Origin: Aquimarina spinulae
GTDB lineage: Bacteria > Bacteroidota > Bacteroidia > Flavobacteriales > Flavobacteriaceae
Direction of reading: 5' to 3'
Assembly: GCF_943373825.1 (NCBI RefSeq)
Contig: NZ_CALSBP010000003.1
Coordinates: 1 to 64,000, forward strand
Length of the DNA: 64,000 nt
Made by a program: the position numbers and the translations under genes. How positions within the stretch are numbered: position 1 is the first letter of the stretch; each line of letters begins with the position of its first letter. The notes beneath the pieces are model-generated. The model made no database searches, was not told the origin of the DNA, and was given only the letters and a program-made list of their open reading frames with translations. Shown here piece by piece: positions 17,394-27,222 of this stretch.

Positions 17394-19748
17394 TTAGTCT
17401 GGTAAACGGTCACGGTCAGATTTTTTACGATTAAAACGATATGTAAGAGTCGCACTAACTCTTCTGCCACTTCTGGTAGTAGAGGAAACCAAATTATAGT
17501 TTTGCCCTGTAACTGTGGATTTATTAATTCTAGAATCAAAAATGTTATTCGCATTAAGCGTTAGAGAAACTTTGTCTTTAAATAGGTCTTTACTAATCCC
17601 AAAGTTTGCCCAATATTGTGATTTGATAAGTCTTTGCCCACTATTACTTTTTCCCTGATAGGTAAAATTTGTTTGTATAGAAAACCCTTTTGAAAACTTC
17701 ATTCTAGAATTTACTCTTGTAGACCATTTTGTATCTTCTGTATCATAATTGATATTTTCATAAGTTCCTTCTTGTGTAAAAGTATAATAATTAAACTCAC
17801 CAGATAAACGCCACCATTTAAACGGGTTATATGTTGTTGCTAACTCAAATCCAAGACGTTCTTCATGAGATAAATTTACGGGTGTTGTTATAAAACCTCC
17901 TTCGGCAGTAGGAGAGGTAATAAACTGAAAGAAATCTGTATGATATTGATAGTAAACTGATGGATTGAGCGTTATTTTTGCCCACCTTTTTAATAATGCA
18001 AGTTCAAGAATATTGGCATATGCAGGGTTTAAATCAGGATTTCCTGCAAAGAGATCTCTAGGATCCGAAAGCCCTCCAAAAGGATTTAATTGCCAGAACC
18101 TAGGCCTGTTAATTCTTCTGCTATAACTTAATTGAAGATTAGTTCTTTCTGTAAAATTATAAGTAAAATGAGTGGTAGGAAATATGTCTGTGTATTTTTT
18201 CTTATTACTAAAAAGAGCTTCGCGATCACTAATACCGATATTAGAATGTTCTAGTCTAACCCCGAGAAGATAATTAAATTTTTTTCTATTGTTACCATAT
18301 TGCATATATGCTCCATAAATACGCTCGTCATAATCCAGGCGATTATCAAAACCTTCTAATATTTGATCGTCTGCCCATGCGGTATAATCACTGGTAATTC
18401 TCCTGATTTCTGCTCTAACACCTGTTTCTAATCTGGATTTTTCGGTCAAAGGAGATATGAAGTCAGATAGTATAAGAAGATCTTTACTACTTTCTACATC
18501 CCGGGTTCTGATTCTTGTTAGACCTCCTTCGGTTGGTAGAATACGTTGTTGTGTGATCATTTCATTTTCATCATCATTCCAAAAATCGTACTGAACATTA
18601 GCTGTAAATTTTTGCCCCTTTTTATCAAATGTTTTTACATAATTGATTTCTAACTGATTAAAATTTTGAGGTTCTTTATAATCCTCTTTTCGTGATATAA
18701 CACTATCTGTTTCTTTATTGGTATTTAGATAAGTATAAGTGAAATCAGTTTCATCAGTATTCTTTAATTTGTTATGATAAAAGCTTGCAGTAAGTGTGTT
18801 TTTATCATTAACGTAATAATCCCCGCCAAAATAAATATTATAATGATCATCATTTCTTTTGGTGTCTGCATTAAGGTTTACACTATTGGTTATAGCGTTT
18901 ATTTGGGTAGTTTGTGTTTGTTTTTCTTTTCCAAAAAAATTAGCATATCTGTACCCTAGGTTAGCGAATACATTAATTTTTTCTGTTTTATAATTTAGGT
19001 TAATATTTGCATTGTGATTTGCAGGAATTCCTGAAGTAAGTTGTAAAGAACCTCCAAAACCAGAACGTTTATTTTTTTTAAGAATAATGTTTATAATACC
19101 TGCAGCGCCTTCAGATTCGTATCTGGCTGAAGGGTTGGTGATAACCTCTACTTTTTCGATGTTTTCTGCCGGAATCTGCTCAAGCCCATTGTTTGCAGTA
19201 AGTACAGAAGGTTTTCCATTAATTAGTATTCTAACACTAGGATTTCCTCTAAGACTAACTGCTCCTGCTGCGTCTACACTTACCGAAGGCACATTGTCTA
19301 ATACATCACTTATTGTTCCTCCTTTATGAATAAGATCTTTTCCTACATTAAATACTTTTTTATCTAATTTATATTCTACAGTAGTTTTTTCTGATACTAT
19401 TGTTACTTCAGCTAACTGCTCATTATCTTCCTCGAGTATTATAGTATCAAGAGTCATATCAGCGGCGACAGTTATATCATTTACTATGTATGCTTTAAAA
19501 GAGATATATTCTATTTTAATAGTGTATTTACCAGGAGGGACTTCTATAGCAAAATTTCCTTCTGCGTTGGTGATTCCACCCGTAATAGTTTTTTGATTTA
19601 CCGAGTTTATTATTGCTATTGTTGCAAACTCTAACGGTTGTTTGTATACTTTTTCTATTACTTTACCACTAAGAGTTAATTGTTTTGACATTTGCGCTTG
19701 TAATGACATAAAACCACTTAACAAGCATATAAATGCTATTTTCTTCAT
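17394..19748 (-). CDS. TonB-dependent receptor, outer-membrane beta-barrel family
   Basis: A 784-residue outer-membrane protein from the ATG at 19748, where a signal peptide begins (MKKIAFICLLSGFMSLQAQ). A reading frame 36 codons longer exists, but its extra part is not secretion-like and is left out. A carboxypeptidase-regulatory domain (about 25-110: GKVIEKVYKQPLEFATI) precedes a plug (VSVDAAGAVSLRGNPSVRILINGKPSV, NIEKVEVITNPSARYESEGAAGIINI) and a long barrel rich in aromatic residues. There is no SusD partner nearby, so a siderophore, peptide or small-molecule role is open. The C-terminus ends in a charged tail (RKKSDRDRLPD) after the last strand. Confidence 0.92.
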   Translation of the reverse strand: MKKIAFICLLSGFMSLQAQMSKQLTLSGKVIEKVYKQPLEFATIAIINSVNQKTITGGITNAEGNFAIEVPPGKYTIKIEYISFKAYIVNDITVAADMTLDTIILEEDNEQLAEVTIVSEKTTVEYKLDKKVFNVGKDLIHKGGTISDVLDNVPSVSVDAAGAVSLRGNPSVRILINGKPSVLTANNGLEQIPAENIEKVEVITNPSARYESEGAAGIINIILKKNKRSGFGGSLQLTSGIPANHNANINLNYKTEKINVFANLGYRYANFFGKEKQTQTTQINAITNSVNLNADTKRNDDHYNIYFGGDYYVNDKNTLTASFYHNKLKNTDETDFTYTYLNTNKETDSVISRKEDYKEPQNFNQLEINYVKTFDKKGQKFTANVQYDFWNDDENEMITQQRILPTEGGLTRIRTRDVESSKDLLILSDFISPLTEKSRLETGVRAEIRRITSDYTAWADDQILEGFDNRLDYDERIYGAYMQYGNNRKKFNYLLGVRLEHSNIGISDREALFSNKKKYTDIFPTTHFTYNFTERTNLQLSYSRRINRPRFWQLNPFGGLSDPRDLFAGNPDLNPAYANILELALLKRWAKITLNPSVYYQYHTDFFQFITSPTAEGGFITTPVNLSHEERLGFELATTYNPFKWWRLSGEFNYYTFTQEGTYENINYDTEDTKWSTRVNSRMKFSKGFSIQTNFTYQGKSNSGQRLIKSQYWANFGISKDLFKDKVSLTLNANNIFDSRINKSTVTGQNYNLVSSTTRSGRRVSATLTYRFNRKKSDRDRLPD

Positions 19749-20037
19749 TCTGATTCGTTTTTTGATTCTTGCCAAAAGTGCTTGTTTTGTTGATACTGAT
19801 TTTGAGTTATCGACAAATACTATCAAAAAATCGTCGGATGATAAAGAATAATGCATATGCTTTTTTCATGGGTTTTTTTACTGTATTTGGGTGTTTTTTT
19901 TAAGGATTGGTCTACTTCAGTATTTTAGACTCATAACAAGACATATTTTTGTTTAAATATATTTTCTGAATAAGGAATTAAATGAATTTTTTGAACCCTT
20001 ATAATTATATAGAATAATCAAAATAAATAGTAACGAT

Positions 20038-21477
20038 ATGTTTGATAAGCGATTAATTGTTTTAAGTTTTTTGTTTTTAATTTGGAATAATACTTATGCT
20101 CAAGATTCCTTTAAGCAACCCAAAAACCTTGCTAAAGCGATGATAGAAAAATTGATGGATTTACCAAATACCCCTCCAGGGATGTCAATTGCAATACGTC
20201 ATAAAGAAAAAATTATTTTTGCTGAAGGATTTGGGTATGCGAATCTGAAAACAAAAAAGCAAGTAACGCCAAATACTCAATTTAGAGCAGCATCAGTATC
20301 TAAAGTTATAGCAGCAACTGCGCTAGCCAAATTAATTCAAGAAAATAAATTAGATCTAGATGAACCCGTACATTCCTATGTACCTATGTTTCCTAAGAAA
20401 AAACATTCGTTTAGCACAAGACAACTTGCCGGACATATTGCTGGTATTCCCCATTATTCATATAAAGATAAAATTGAACAACGTTTTTATAAATCTGTAG
20501 AAGAAGCATTAGGAGTATTTGCACATATAGAACTTTTACATGAACCAGGTTCTAAATATCAATACAGTACACATGGATACACTTTATTATCTAAGGTAAT
20601 TGAAGGAGCATCAAATCAAAGCTTTCTTGATTATCTAAATGATAAAGTATTGAAACCTTTATCTATGCAAGCAACTCAGCCCGATTTTCGATCTAATCCA
20701 TCTATCGAAATGACAGAGCTATATGATTTTTATAAAGAAGGAATAAATAAAGGACTTCCAGTAAAGATCAGTAATCCAGAAAATCCTAGTTACAAGTGGG
20801 CAGGAGGAGGAATGGTTTCTACTCCAACTGATTTAACCAAAATGGGCGATTCTTATATAAATGGATTTATAAAGACAAGTGTTGTTAAAACAATGTTTGA
20901 AAGCCAAAAACTAAGTTCAGGGAAAAAAACAGGAGTGGGGATAGGATGGCGTGAAAATTGGGATATAGATGGACGACGAATTCATGAACATGCAGGCGCG
21001 ATGGGAGGAACCCGAAGTGTAATTAGTATTTTTCCAGATGAAGAACTAACCATTTCTATCATGGCAAATGCTCAAAGAATATGGGCAATTGAAGAAACTG
21101 CGCATATGATTGCTTTACTTTTTCTAACTCCAGCCACTCCAATTACTCAACCTAAAGGAAAAGCAGAAGTTATTCTTAAAGTCAAAAATAAAGGAAAAGA
21201 AATTGATAAAAAAGGCACTCTCATTCTTGATGGTGAAAATGACAGACTAATTATTGAACCAAATACAGAGGATATGAAAATATACCCTCTTATTTATTTA
21301 CAAAGAAAAAATAGATATGCACTTATACACCCTCACGGAATTTTATATACAGTAATTGATTTTAATAACAATACTATTTATGGAAAAACTATGTATTATA
21401 GGAGTCCAGGACTAGTAAAACCATCACAGAGTTTACCATTATTTAGATTTTCTGGGGTGTTTACAAACGAAAACTAA
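20038..21477 (+). CDS. Beta-lactamase-fold serine hydrolase
   Basis: A 479-residue exported protein with a signal peptide (MFDKRLIVLSFLFLIWNNTYAQ). The SxxK catalytic motif is ASVSKV (about residue 83). The second motif is YSTHGYTLL where YxN is more usual, and the third is HEHAGAMGG. This fits the class C beta-lactamase/DD-peptidase/esterase superfamily (serine hydrolase), not a resistance enzyme. The C-terminal 110 residues form an extra beta-rich domain, as is common in this group. Physiological substrate unknown. Confidence 0.9.
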   Translation: MFDKRLIVLSFLFLIWNNTYAQDSFKQPKNLAKAMIEKLMDLPNTPPGMSIAIRHKEKIIFAEGFGYANLKTKKQVTPNTQFRAASVSKVIAATALAKLIQENKLDLDEPVHSYVPMFPKKKHSFSTRQLAGHIAGIPHYSYKDKIEQRFYKSVEEALGVFAHIELLHEPGSKYQYSTHGYTLLSKVIEGASNQSFLDYLNDKVLKPLSMQATQPDFRSNPSIEMTELYDFYKEGINKGLPVKISNPENPSYKWAGGGMVSTPTDLTKMGDSYINGFIKTSVVKTMFESQKLSSGKKTGVGIGWRENWDIDGRRIHEHAGAMGGTRSVISIFPDEELTISIMANAQRIWAIEETAHMIALLFLTPATPITQPKGKAEVILKVKNKGKEIDKKGTLILDGENDRLIIEPNTEDMKIYPLIYLQRKNRYALIHPHGILYTVIDFNNNTIYGKTMYYRSPGLVKPSQSLPLFRFSGVFTNEN

Positions 21478-21559
21478 TCTTTTTGATTATAACAAAAACT
21501 ATAGTATGATCTCATAAACGAGATATCACATTTTGGTAGAACACTATGTATAATTATTA

Positions 21560-22654
21560 ATGAACAAAAAGATGGAAACAAAAATGGCCTTTTTACTTAG
21601 TGTAGTTCTAATTCTTACTTCTTTTGAAAATCAAATAGAAGACTACATTTGCAAACCTTGCGGACTATCCTGTGATGAATTAACTTTTTCTAAACCCGGA
21701 ACTTGTTCACATTGCAAAATGAAACTCATAAAGAAAATTGATTTGGAAAAAAAATTGATTTTAAACGAAATTAACATTCAAAATGGTTCTGGAGAATTTC
21801 TTATTGATGGCGGAAACGGAAATAAAAACAAAAGCATAAAAGTGTTTTATCATAAGCCAAAAAACTACCAATCAGAATCAAAAATTTTAATCGTTGTTCC
21901 CGGGGCAGGAAGAAATGGAGATAGTTATAGAGATGCCTGGATTTCTGCTTCAGAAAAATATGGCGTACTTATTCTTTCACCAATGTATTCTGAAAAAGAA
22001 TATGGATTCGGAGCCTATCATATGTGTGGATTGATGTATGATTTGAATTTGAAAAACAATATAGAATATGTGAAAAACTCTAATATTGTAAAGCTAAAAG
22101 AGGATAGCTTTACTTTTAAAGTGAATTCTAATCCCGAAAAATGGATTTTTCAGGACTTTGACAGGTTATTTGACCTTGTTGTTGATACTCTACATGCTAC
22201 CCAAACACAATATGATCTTTTTGGGCATTCTGCAGGTGGTCAAATTTTACATCGTATGGCAATCTTCCAGCAAAATTCTAAAGCCAACAGGATTTTAGCA
22301 TCTAATTCCGGTTTTTATACTTTGCCAGATTTTGAATCAGAACTTCCTTTTGGAATAAAAAACACAAAACTTACAGAGCAAGATTTGAAGTCTTCGTTTA
22401 GAAAAAAATTAATTTTATTTATAGGAGAATTAGATAATGAAAATGAAATAGGTGGTACTTTGTTGAGATCAATATCTGCTGATAAACAAGGAGTACATAG
22501 ATTAGAAAGAGGGAAATTCTTTTTTAACGAGGCAAAAGCAAAAGCGAAGAAGATGAATCTCATTTTTAATTGGGAGCTAAAAATAATACCAAATATTGGC
22601 CATAACCATCGAAAAATGGGAGTATCTGCCGCCGAGTTTCTTTATAAAAAGTAG
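21560..22654 (+). CDS. Exported alpha/beta hydrolase with N-terminal Cys-rich metal-binding-like motif
   Basis: A 364-residue protein with an N-terminal hydrophobic segment followed by CKPCGLSCDELTFSKPGTCSHCKMKL (about 31-57). That cluster has the CxxC...CxxCxM shape of the heavy-metal-binding domain seen next to copper and other metal efflux proteins. The rest is an alpha/beta hydrolase with VVPGAGRNGDSYRDAW and the nucleophile GHSAGGQ; the His is probably in IIPNIGHNHRKMG. It resembles PHB-depolymerase/esterase proteins. The combination of the two parts is unusual and no function can be given. It follows the serine hydrolase gene by 82 bases on the same strand. Confidence 0.78.
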   Translation: MNKKMETKMAFLLSVVLILTSFENQIEDYICKPCGLSCDELTFSKPGTCSHCKMKLIKKIDLEKKLILNEINIQNGSGEFLIDGGNGNKNKSIKVFYHKPKNYQSESKILIVVPGAGRNGDSYRDAWISASEKYGVLILSPMYSEKEYGFGAYHMCGLMYDLNLKNNIEYVKNSNIVKLKEDSFTFKVNSNPEKWIFQDFDRLFDLVVDTLHATQTQYDLFGHSAGGQILHRMAIFQQNSKANRILASNSGFYTLPDFESELPFGIKNTKLTEQDLKSSFRKKLILFIGELDNENEIGGTLLRSISADKQGVHRLERGKFFFNEAKAKAKKMNLIFNWELKIIPNIGHNHRKMGVSAAEFLYKK

Positions 22655-22758
22655 TTGGCCTATAGTAAAATACCTCTCCAAAAAAGCAGTAATTTAGAGT
22701 GAAATTATTGATTGATTTTTTTTAGAGAATAAATCGTATATAACAGCATATTTGGATT

Positions 22759-23820
22759 ATGAATTTTAAAAAATTAAAAGAACATTTTACACAGTCAAGA
22801 TTATCTTTTCATATTATATTTTGGTTGGTTGTGTTATTGTTTTTTATGGTTAGAGATGATTTTGAAGAAAATCATACAATGGTCGCTTCTTTGGTGTATA
22901 AGATTTGTATTATGATTCCTCAAATATTAGCTTCCTATTCTTTAACATACGTTTTGGTTCCCAAATTTATTTACACAAAAAAGTATGTGAGTTTTGCCAT
23001 TTTAATTAGCCTTAGTGCTTACATATTTAGTGCATTAAGTAGAGTGTTAATAGTTCATGTAGCAGAACCATTGGTAAGAAAACCTCCATTTACTCAAGAA
23101 ACAGTTGCTGAAATTTTTCTGGATGTAAAATTTTTGATGGTACACTATTTCCCTAGTATTTATATAGCAGCATTAATTTTTCTGGCAGTTCAGTTTATAG
23201 TAGATATTTCTAAGGTGAAACAACAAAATTTGTTATTAGAAAAAGAGAAAGTGGGAGCAGAATTAAAAATGCTTAAGACTCAATTACATCCTCATTTTTT
23301 ATTTAACACTCTTAATAATATTTATATGTTGTCTTTGGATAATTCTCCAAAAACTCCAGAATCGATAAGTAAGCTATCAGAGATACTGGATTATGTGCTG
23401 TATAGATGTAACACTAAATTTGTTTCAGTTACAAACGAAATTTCTTTCCTGGAAAATTATATTGCCCTTGAAAAACTACGATATGACGATCGTTTGCAGG
23501 TGACATTTAATACATCATTAGAAGAGGATATTGAAATAGCTCCGCTTATTTTGCTTCCATTAGTAGAAAATGCATTTAAGCATGGAGCAGGAGAGGATAG
23601 CGGATCCCCAGAAATTGATATTTCTATTCGTTATCAAGATACTCTTTTTACCTTTGTAGTAACTAATTCTGTTGCTAACTCTACACAAGAGGGAGTTAAG
23701 GAATCTATAGGGCTTAATAACATCAAGCAACAATTAGATTTAATTTACTCTGATAGTTATATACTTAATATCAAAGAAAAAGAAAATTTATTTACAGTAA
23801 CTCTAGAACTTACAGTATGA
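22759..23820 (+). CDS. LytS-like sensor histidine kinase (His_kinase family)
   Basis: A 353-residue kinase with four transmembrane helices in the first 150 residues, a short coiled coil, then the His_kinase motif LKTQLHPHFLFNTLNNIY (about 175-192; phospho-His in HPHF). The ATPase part has LILLPLVENAFKHG and ends without a classical G2 box. It overlaps the response regulator by four bases (ATGA), so the pair is translationally coupled. Such pairs in Bacteroidota usually control one or two adjacent operons; the flanking AraC or hydrolase genes are candidates. Confidence 0.95.
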   Translation: MNFKKLKEHFTQSRLSFHIIFWLVVLLFFMVRDDFEENHTMVASLVYKICIMIPQILASYSLTYVLVPKFIYTKKYVSFAILISLSAYIFSALSRVLIVHVAEPLVRKPPFTQETVAEIFLDVKFLMVHYFPSIYIAALIFLAVQFIVDISKVKQQNLLLEKEKVGAELKMLKTQLHPHFLFNTLNNIYMLSLDNSPKTPESISKLSEILDYVLYRCNTKFVSVTNEISFLENYIALEKLRYDDRLQVTFNTSLEEDIEIAPLILLPLVENAFKHGAGEDSGSPEIDISIRYQDTLFTFVVTNSVANSTQEGVKESIGLNNIKQQLDLIYSDSYILNIKEKENLFTVTLELTV

Positions 23821-24548
23821 ATACATTTACTACAAAGACAAGATGTTTGATCGTTGATGATGAACCTTTGGCTGTACGACTTATAGAAAAGCACATTTCT
23901 CAAATAGAGTCTTTAGAAGTGGTTGCCTCCTGTAATAATGCACTAAAAGCTTTTGAGATTCTGAATAATGAAGCTATTGATTTATTGTTTTTGGATGTAA
24001 AAATGCCTTCGGTAACTGGGATAGACCTTTTAAAAACGATAAAACATCCTCCTAGTACTATCCTAACAACGGCTTATAGAGATTATGCTCTAGAAGGGTA
24101 TGACCTGGATATCGTAGATTATATTTTGAAACCTGTTACTTTTGATAGGTTTTTTAAAGCAGTAGAGCGTTATTTCAGAATAAGAAATGGAATTCAAAGA
24201 GATACAGAAGCACCCGTTAATGCATTAACCGGAGAAGATCCATATATTCTTATCAAATCAGGAAACAAACATCACAAAATACATTTAAATACCATTTTAT
24301 ACATTGAAAGCCTAAAAGATTATATAAAAATACATACGGATAAGAAATGTATTGTGGCTAAGTATAAAATTGGTGATATAGAACTCGAATTAGCAGATAA
24401 AGAATTTTTGAGAACACATCGATCTTATATTATTAATCTAAAAAAAGTAACGGCTTTTACAACAAACGATATTGATATTGATACTGTAGAAATTCCTATA
24501 GGTGTTAGTTACAGAGATAAGGTATTTCCATTTTTAGAAAAAATATAA
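23817..24548 (+). CDS. LytTR-family response regulator
   Basis: A 243-residue protein. The receiver domain has the acidic pair in IVDDEP and the phospho-acceptor Asp in LLFLDVKMP (about 60), plus the conserved Thr-Thr of ILTTAYRDYALEGYD and Lys of YILKPV. The C-terminal LytTR DNA-binding domain contains FLRTHRSYIINLKKV. Partner of the preceding kinase. It will bind imperfect direct repeats upstream of its targets. Confidence 0.96.
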   Translation: MNTFTTKTRCLIVDDEPLAVRLIEKHISQIESLEVVASCNNALKAFEILNNEAIDLLFLDVKMPSVTGIDLLKTIKHPPSTILTTAYRDYALEGYDLDIVDYILKPVTFDRFFKAVERYFRIRNGIQRDTEAPVNALTGEDPYILIKSGNKHHKIHLNTILYIESLKDYIKIHTDKKCIVAKYKIGDIELELADKEFLRTHRSYIINLKKVTAFTTNDIDIDTVEIPIGVSYRDKVFPFLEKI

Positions 24549-24566
24549 TGTTGAAGATTATGCAAA

Positions 24567-25460
24567 TTATTGAATTGGAACCCAAATTTCTTCTTCAGAT
24601 TTTGGATGATGTGGCCCATGATATTTATCTCCCATAATGGCAAAATGATTTCTTCGATCCAATTCATGCCCAGAATTAGGAAGCCATTTTCCGTGTATAT
24701 AATCCATTGTCTTATTAAAAGTATCTACAGGGCCTTTATGAATGAATATAGCATATTTACCACCTGGTAGTACATAAGAAGTCATGCCTTCTGGAATATG
24801 ATCAAAATCTGTGACTTCGACGGCAGCCCATTTTTCGAATATCACATCTTCTGTAAAAGTATCAAAAGTGATGTCTTCATCAAAGGTCTGTACAGAATAA
24901 TACCCCGTGTTTTTATTATTTTTGATCTCAAATCTTCTGGGCATAAATTGTTGCCACATTTGGGATGTTGTATCATTAGCTAGAGAGGTTTTTATTCGCA
25001 TCCCTATTAATTTTCTGTCTGTAATCGTAATAATTTTTGGCTCCATAGAAACAAAATCGTTTTGTAATTTATTGATATCTGTTGGTGATAAAGTATACCG
25101 TTCAAAAGCTACAAATCGATACCCTTTTTTTCGATATTTTCCAGGACTTGTCTTAAAAACAGATTGAAAAGCTCGTGTATATGCTTGCTGAGAATCAAAC
25201 TGATAACGTTCTGCAATAGCTACAATAGGTTCTTGGGTAAGAATTAACTCATGTGCAGACTCAGAAACTCTTCGTTTTCTTACATAGTCTACTACTGTTT
25301 CTCCTGTAACAGCCGCAAAAAGACGAATAAAATGATATTTAGAGTAACAAGCTTCCTGTGCAATACGATCCAGTGTAAGTACATTTTTTAGATTTTCTTC
25401 TATAAAAGTGATTGCATTAGAAATCCTATATTGGTATGAATCTTTTGTGTTTTCGGGCAT
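24567..25460 (-). CDS. AraC-family regulator with GyrI-like effector domain
   Basis: A 297-residue protein from the ATG at 25460 (MPENTKDSYQ); the longer version would begin at a GTG. The AraC double HTH fills about residues 7-105 (LDRIAQEACYSKYHFIRLFAAVTGETVVDYVRKRR, then AIAERYQFDSQQAYTRAFQSVFKTSPGKYRKK). The rest is a GyrI-like small-molecule domain (PKIITITDRKLIGMRI, YAIFIHKGPV, EEEIWVPIQ). This architecture is typical of multidrug or organic-cation sensors such as Rob and SoxS relatives. It converges on the LytTR gene with 18 bases between stops. Confidence 0.93.
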   Translation of the reverse strand: MPENTKDSYQYRISNAITFIEENLKNVLTLDRIAQEACYSKYHFIRLFAAVTGETVVDYVRKRRVSESAHELILTQEPIVAIAERYQFDSQQAYTRAFQSVFKTSPGKYRKKGYRFVAFERYTLSPTDINKLQNDFVSMEPKIITITDRKLIGMRIKTSLANDTTSQMWQQFMPRRFEIKNNKNTGYYSVQTFDEDITFDTFTEDVIFEKWAAVEVTDFDHIPEGMTSYVLPGGKYAIFIHKGPVDTFNKTMDYIHGKWLPNSGHELDRRNHFAIMGDKYHGPHHPKSEEEIWVPIQ

Positions 25461-25554
25461 AATTTGCTTTTTGAACACTACAATAGTACACCTAATACTC
25501 GACTATTTTTTGATCGGTATTGCGGAAATAGTTTAGAGAAACTAGCAAAATCAT

Positions 25555-26943
25555 TTAATTACACCCAAGATCTATTCTGGATATATTATCATTATTAGGG
25601 AAACAGTTTCCAGAATTTAGTGCTATTGGGGCATATCTAATTAGATTAGGATCCTTCAATCCATTTTCGATAAATAGGGTAAGGTTATCAATTTCTTTTT
25701 TTGTTAAGTTTATATTTCCGAATTGTGAGGCTAAATTACCCGTCGGGACTTCTGTGTTTTGGGGAATACCTTCATTTTTATACTCAATAACCTCTTTAAC
25801 AGACGTAAATGTCCCTCCATGACCATAAAAACCATTATTAACAAGGTTATATAATGTTGGAGTTTTAAATTTATAATTGTCTTCTGTGACTTTAGTAAAA
25901 CCTCCTCTTCCTTTTTTGACATTATCAAAGTTCACATCTTGTAATACAAATGCTTGGTTTGAATTATCAAAATCCCCCATTCCAAATGCATAGAAATTTT
26001 TATCATTCAGAGCAGGACCTGTATGGCACTCATAACATTTTCCTTTACCAAAGAATATTTTTGCGCCTCTTTTTTCTTCTTTAGTAAGCATGTTGTACTC
26101 TCCTTTTAACCATTTTTGCCATGGAGATTGATTAGGGAGTATAGTTCTTTCGTAAGCGGCAATAGCTAATGCAGCATTCACTGTAGAGTATCTTTCGGTC
26201 TCGGGTATATCTGGAAAAGCATTATCAAACATTTGTTTGTATTGAAAAGTTGTAACAAATGCATCATCAATTAATAATCTATGAACTCCTTGTCCTTTTA
26301 TAGCCTGAACTTCTACACCTTGAAATCCTAAAAAATTCTCGGCAATACCTCCCCAATTAGCTTCTGTACCTTCATTTGTTCCAGTACCTCCAAACTGTCC
26401 ATTCCAAAGCATTATATCCTGATAAGCAACATTTAATACGGTTGGAGAACGAATTGGTTGTATATCTACACTATCTAATGGAATACTTGAGTTAATAATT
26501 CTACCTTCACCACTCATACCAAATCCCACACCAGTTTCTCCAATACCTTGTCTAAGACCAGAACTAAATCCAGCGGCAGCATGATGACAAGAGGCACAAG
26601 AATAAGTAAATAAATTAGATGAGGTTTTAGGATTCCCTCCTGTAGCAGTTTCATGAAAAAGGAGTTTTCCTAATTCAACTTTTTCGACTGTAATTAGGTT
26701 TAACGGATCTTGAGGGATACTGCTATATTGTTCACTGTCAGGAAGTATAAAATAAGGTGCTCCAATACCATTTGATACATTCTCTAAATCATTTAGAAGT
26801 TGCTTATCTAAACCTGTTGCACCAGGCGCTTTTTTTAAAAAACTCTTTTGATCTTGATCTACTTCTGTATTTAGTAGAATGTAATCATCATTGTTACACG
26901 AGATTAGAATGAAAATTATGGGAATGAAATATATCTTTTTCAT
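25555..26943 (-). CDS. Di-haem cytochrome c peroxidase (MauG/CCP family) lipoprotein
   Basis: A 462-residue protein with a lipoprotein signal (IFILISCNNDD). Two haem-binding motifs are visible: CASCHHA (about residue 117) and CYECHTG (about 296). The flanking PTVLNVAYQDIMLWNGQFGG and KTPTLYNLVNNGFYGHGGTF stretches match the bacterial CCP/MauG family. It probably faces the periplasm, anchored to a membrane. These enzymes reduce hydrogen peroxide or oxidise a protein partner. It is followed in transcription by no close gene and preceded by the barrel protein, so the three minus-strand genes at 25555-29109 may work together. Confidence 0.92.
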   Translation of the reverse strand: MKKIYFIPIIFILISCNNDDYILLNTEVDQDQKSFLKKAPGATGLDKQLLNDLENVSNGIGAPYFILPDSEQYSSIPQDPLNLITVEKVELGKLLFHETATGGNPKTSSNLFTYSCASCHHAAAGFSSGLRQGIGETGVGFGMSGEGRIINSSIPLDSVDIQPIRSPTVLNVAYQDIMLWNGQFGGTGTNEGTEANWGGIAENFLGFQGVEVQAIKGQGVHRLLIDDAFVTTFQYKQMFDNAFPDIPETERYSTVNAALAIAAYERTILPNQSPWQKWLKGEYNMLTKEEKRGAKIFFGKGKCYECHTGPALNDKNFYAFGMGDFDNSNQAFVLQDVNFDNVKKGRGGFTKVTEDNYKFKTPTLYNLVNNGFYGHGGTFTSVKEVIEYKNEGIPQNTEVPTGNLASQFGNINLTKKEIDNLTLFIENGLKDPNLIRYAPIALNSGNCFPNNDNISRIDLGCN

Positions 26944-27222
26944 TAAAGTAAATTTTAATTGAATACTTGTTTTTTAGCTTGTCGCGTATAAACTCATTTA
27001 AACGTTAGCAACTTAAGTCATTTCACATTCAACACGAATAGACTAGAAGTTTTACTAAAAGCATTGAACCCAAACTGAATAAATAATAATCTTGTCTTAT
27101 TTTTTGGTATTGTTTGCCTAAGGAATTTTCCTCTTATTTATTAGAATGGACTGTTTTACTAGAATCAATCACTAAATATAGGAGAGAATAACTCTGGCGC
27201 ATCTTGTATCCAAGTTATATGA

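Noticed and set aside
19749..19856. In-frame 36-codon extension upstream of the TonB-dependent receptor
   Set aside because: The extra residues would put a non-secretory segment before a clear signal peptide that starts at 19748.
19898..19908. TAAGGATTGGT shared with 60212 upstream of two minus-strand genes
   Set aside because: An 11-base coincidence is expected in 64 kb of AT-rich DNA and its distance to the two genes differs.
27160..27222. Open second frame after the barrel stop reading ITWIQDAPELFSPIFSD
   Set aside because: The barrel protein already ends in a natural way (GLVYKTN); about 20 codons in another frame can occur by chance.
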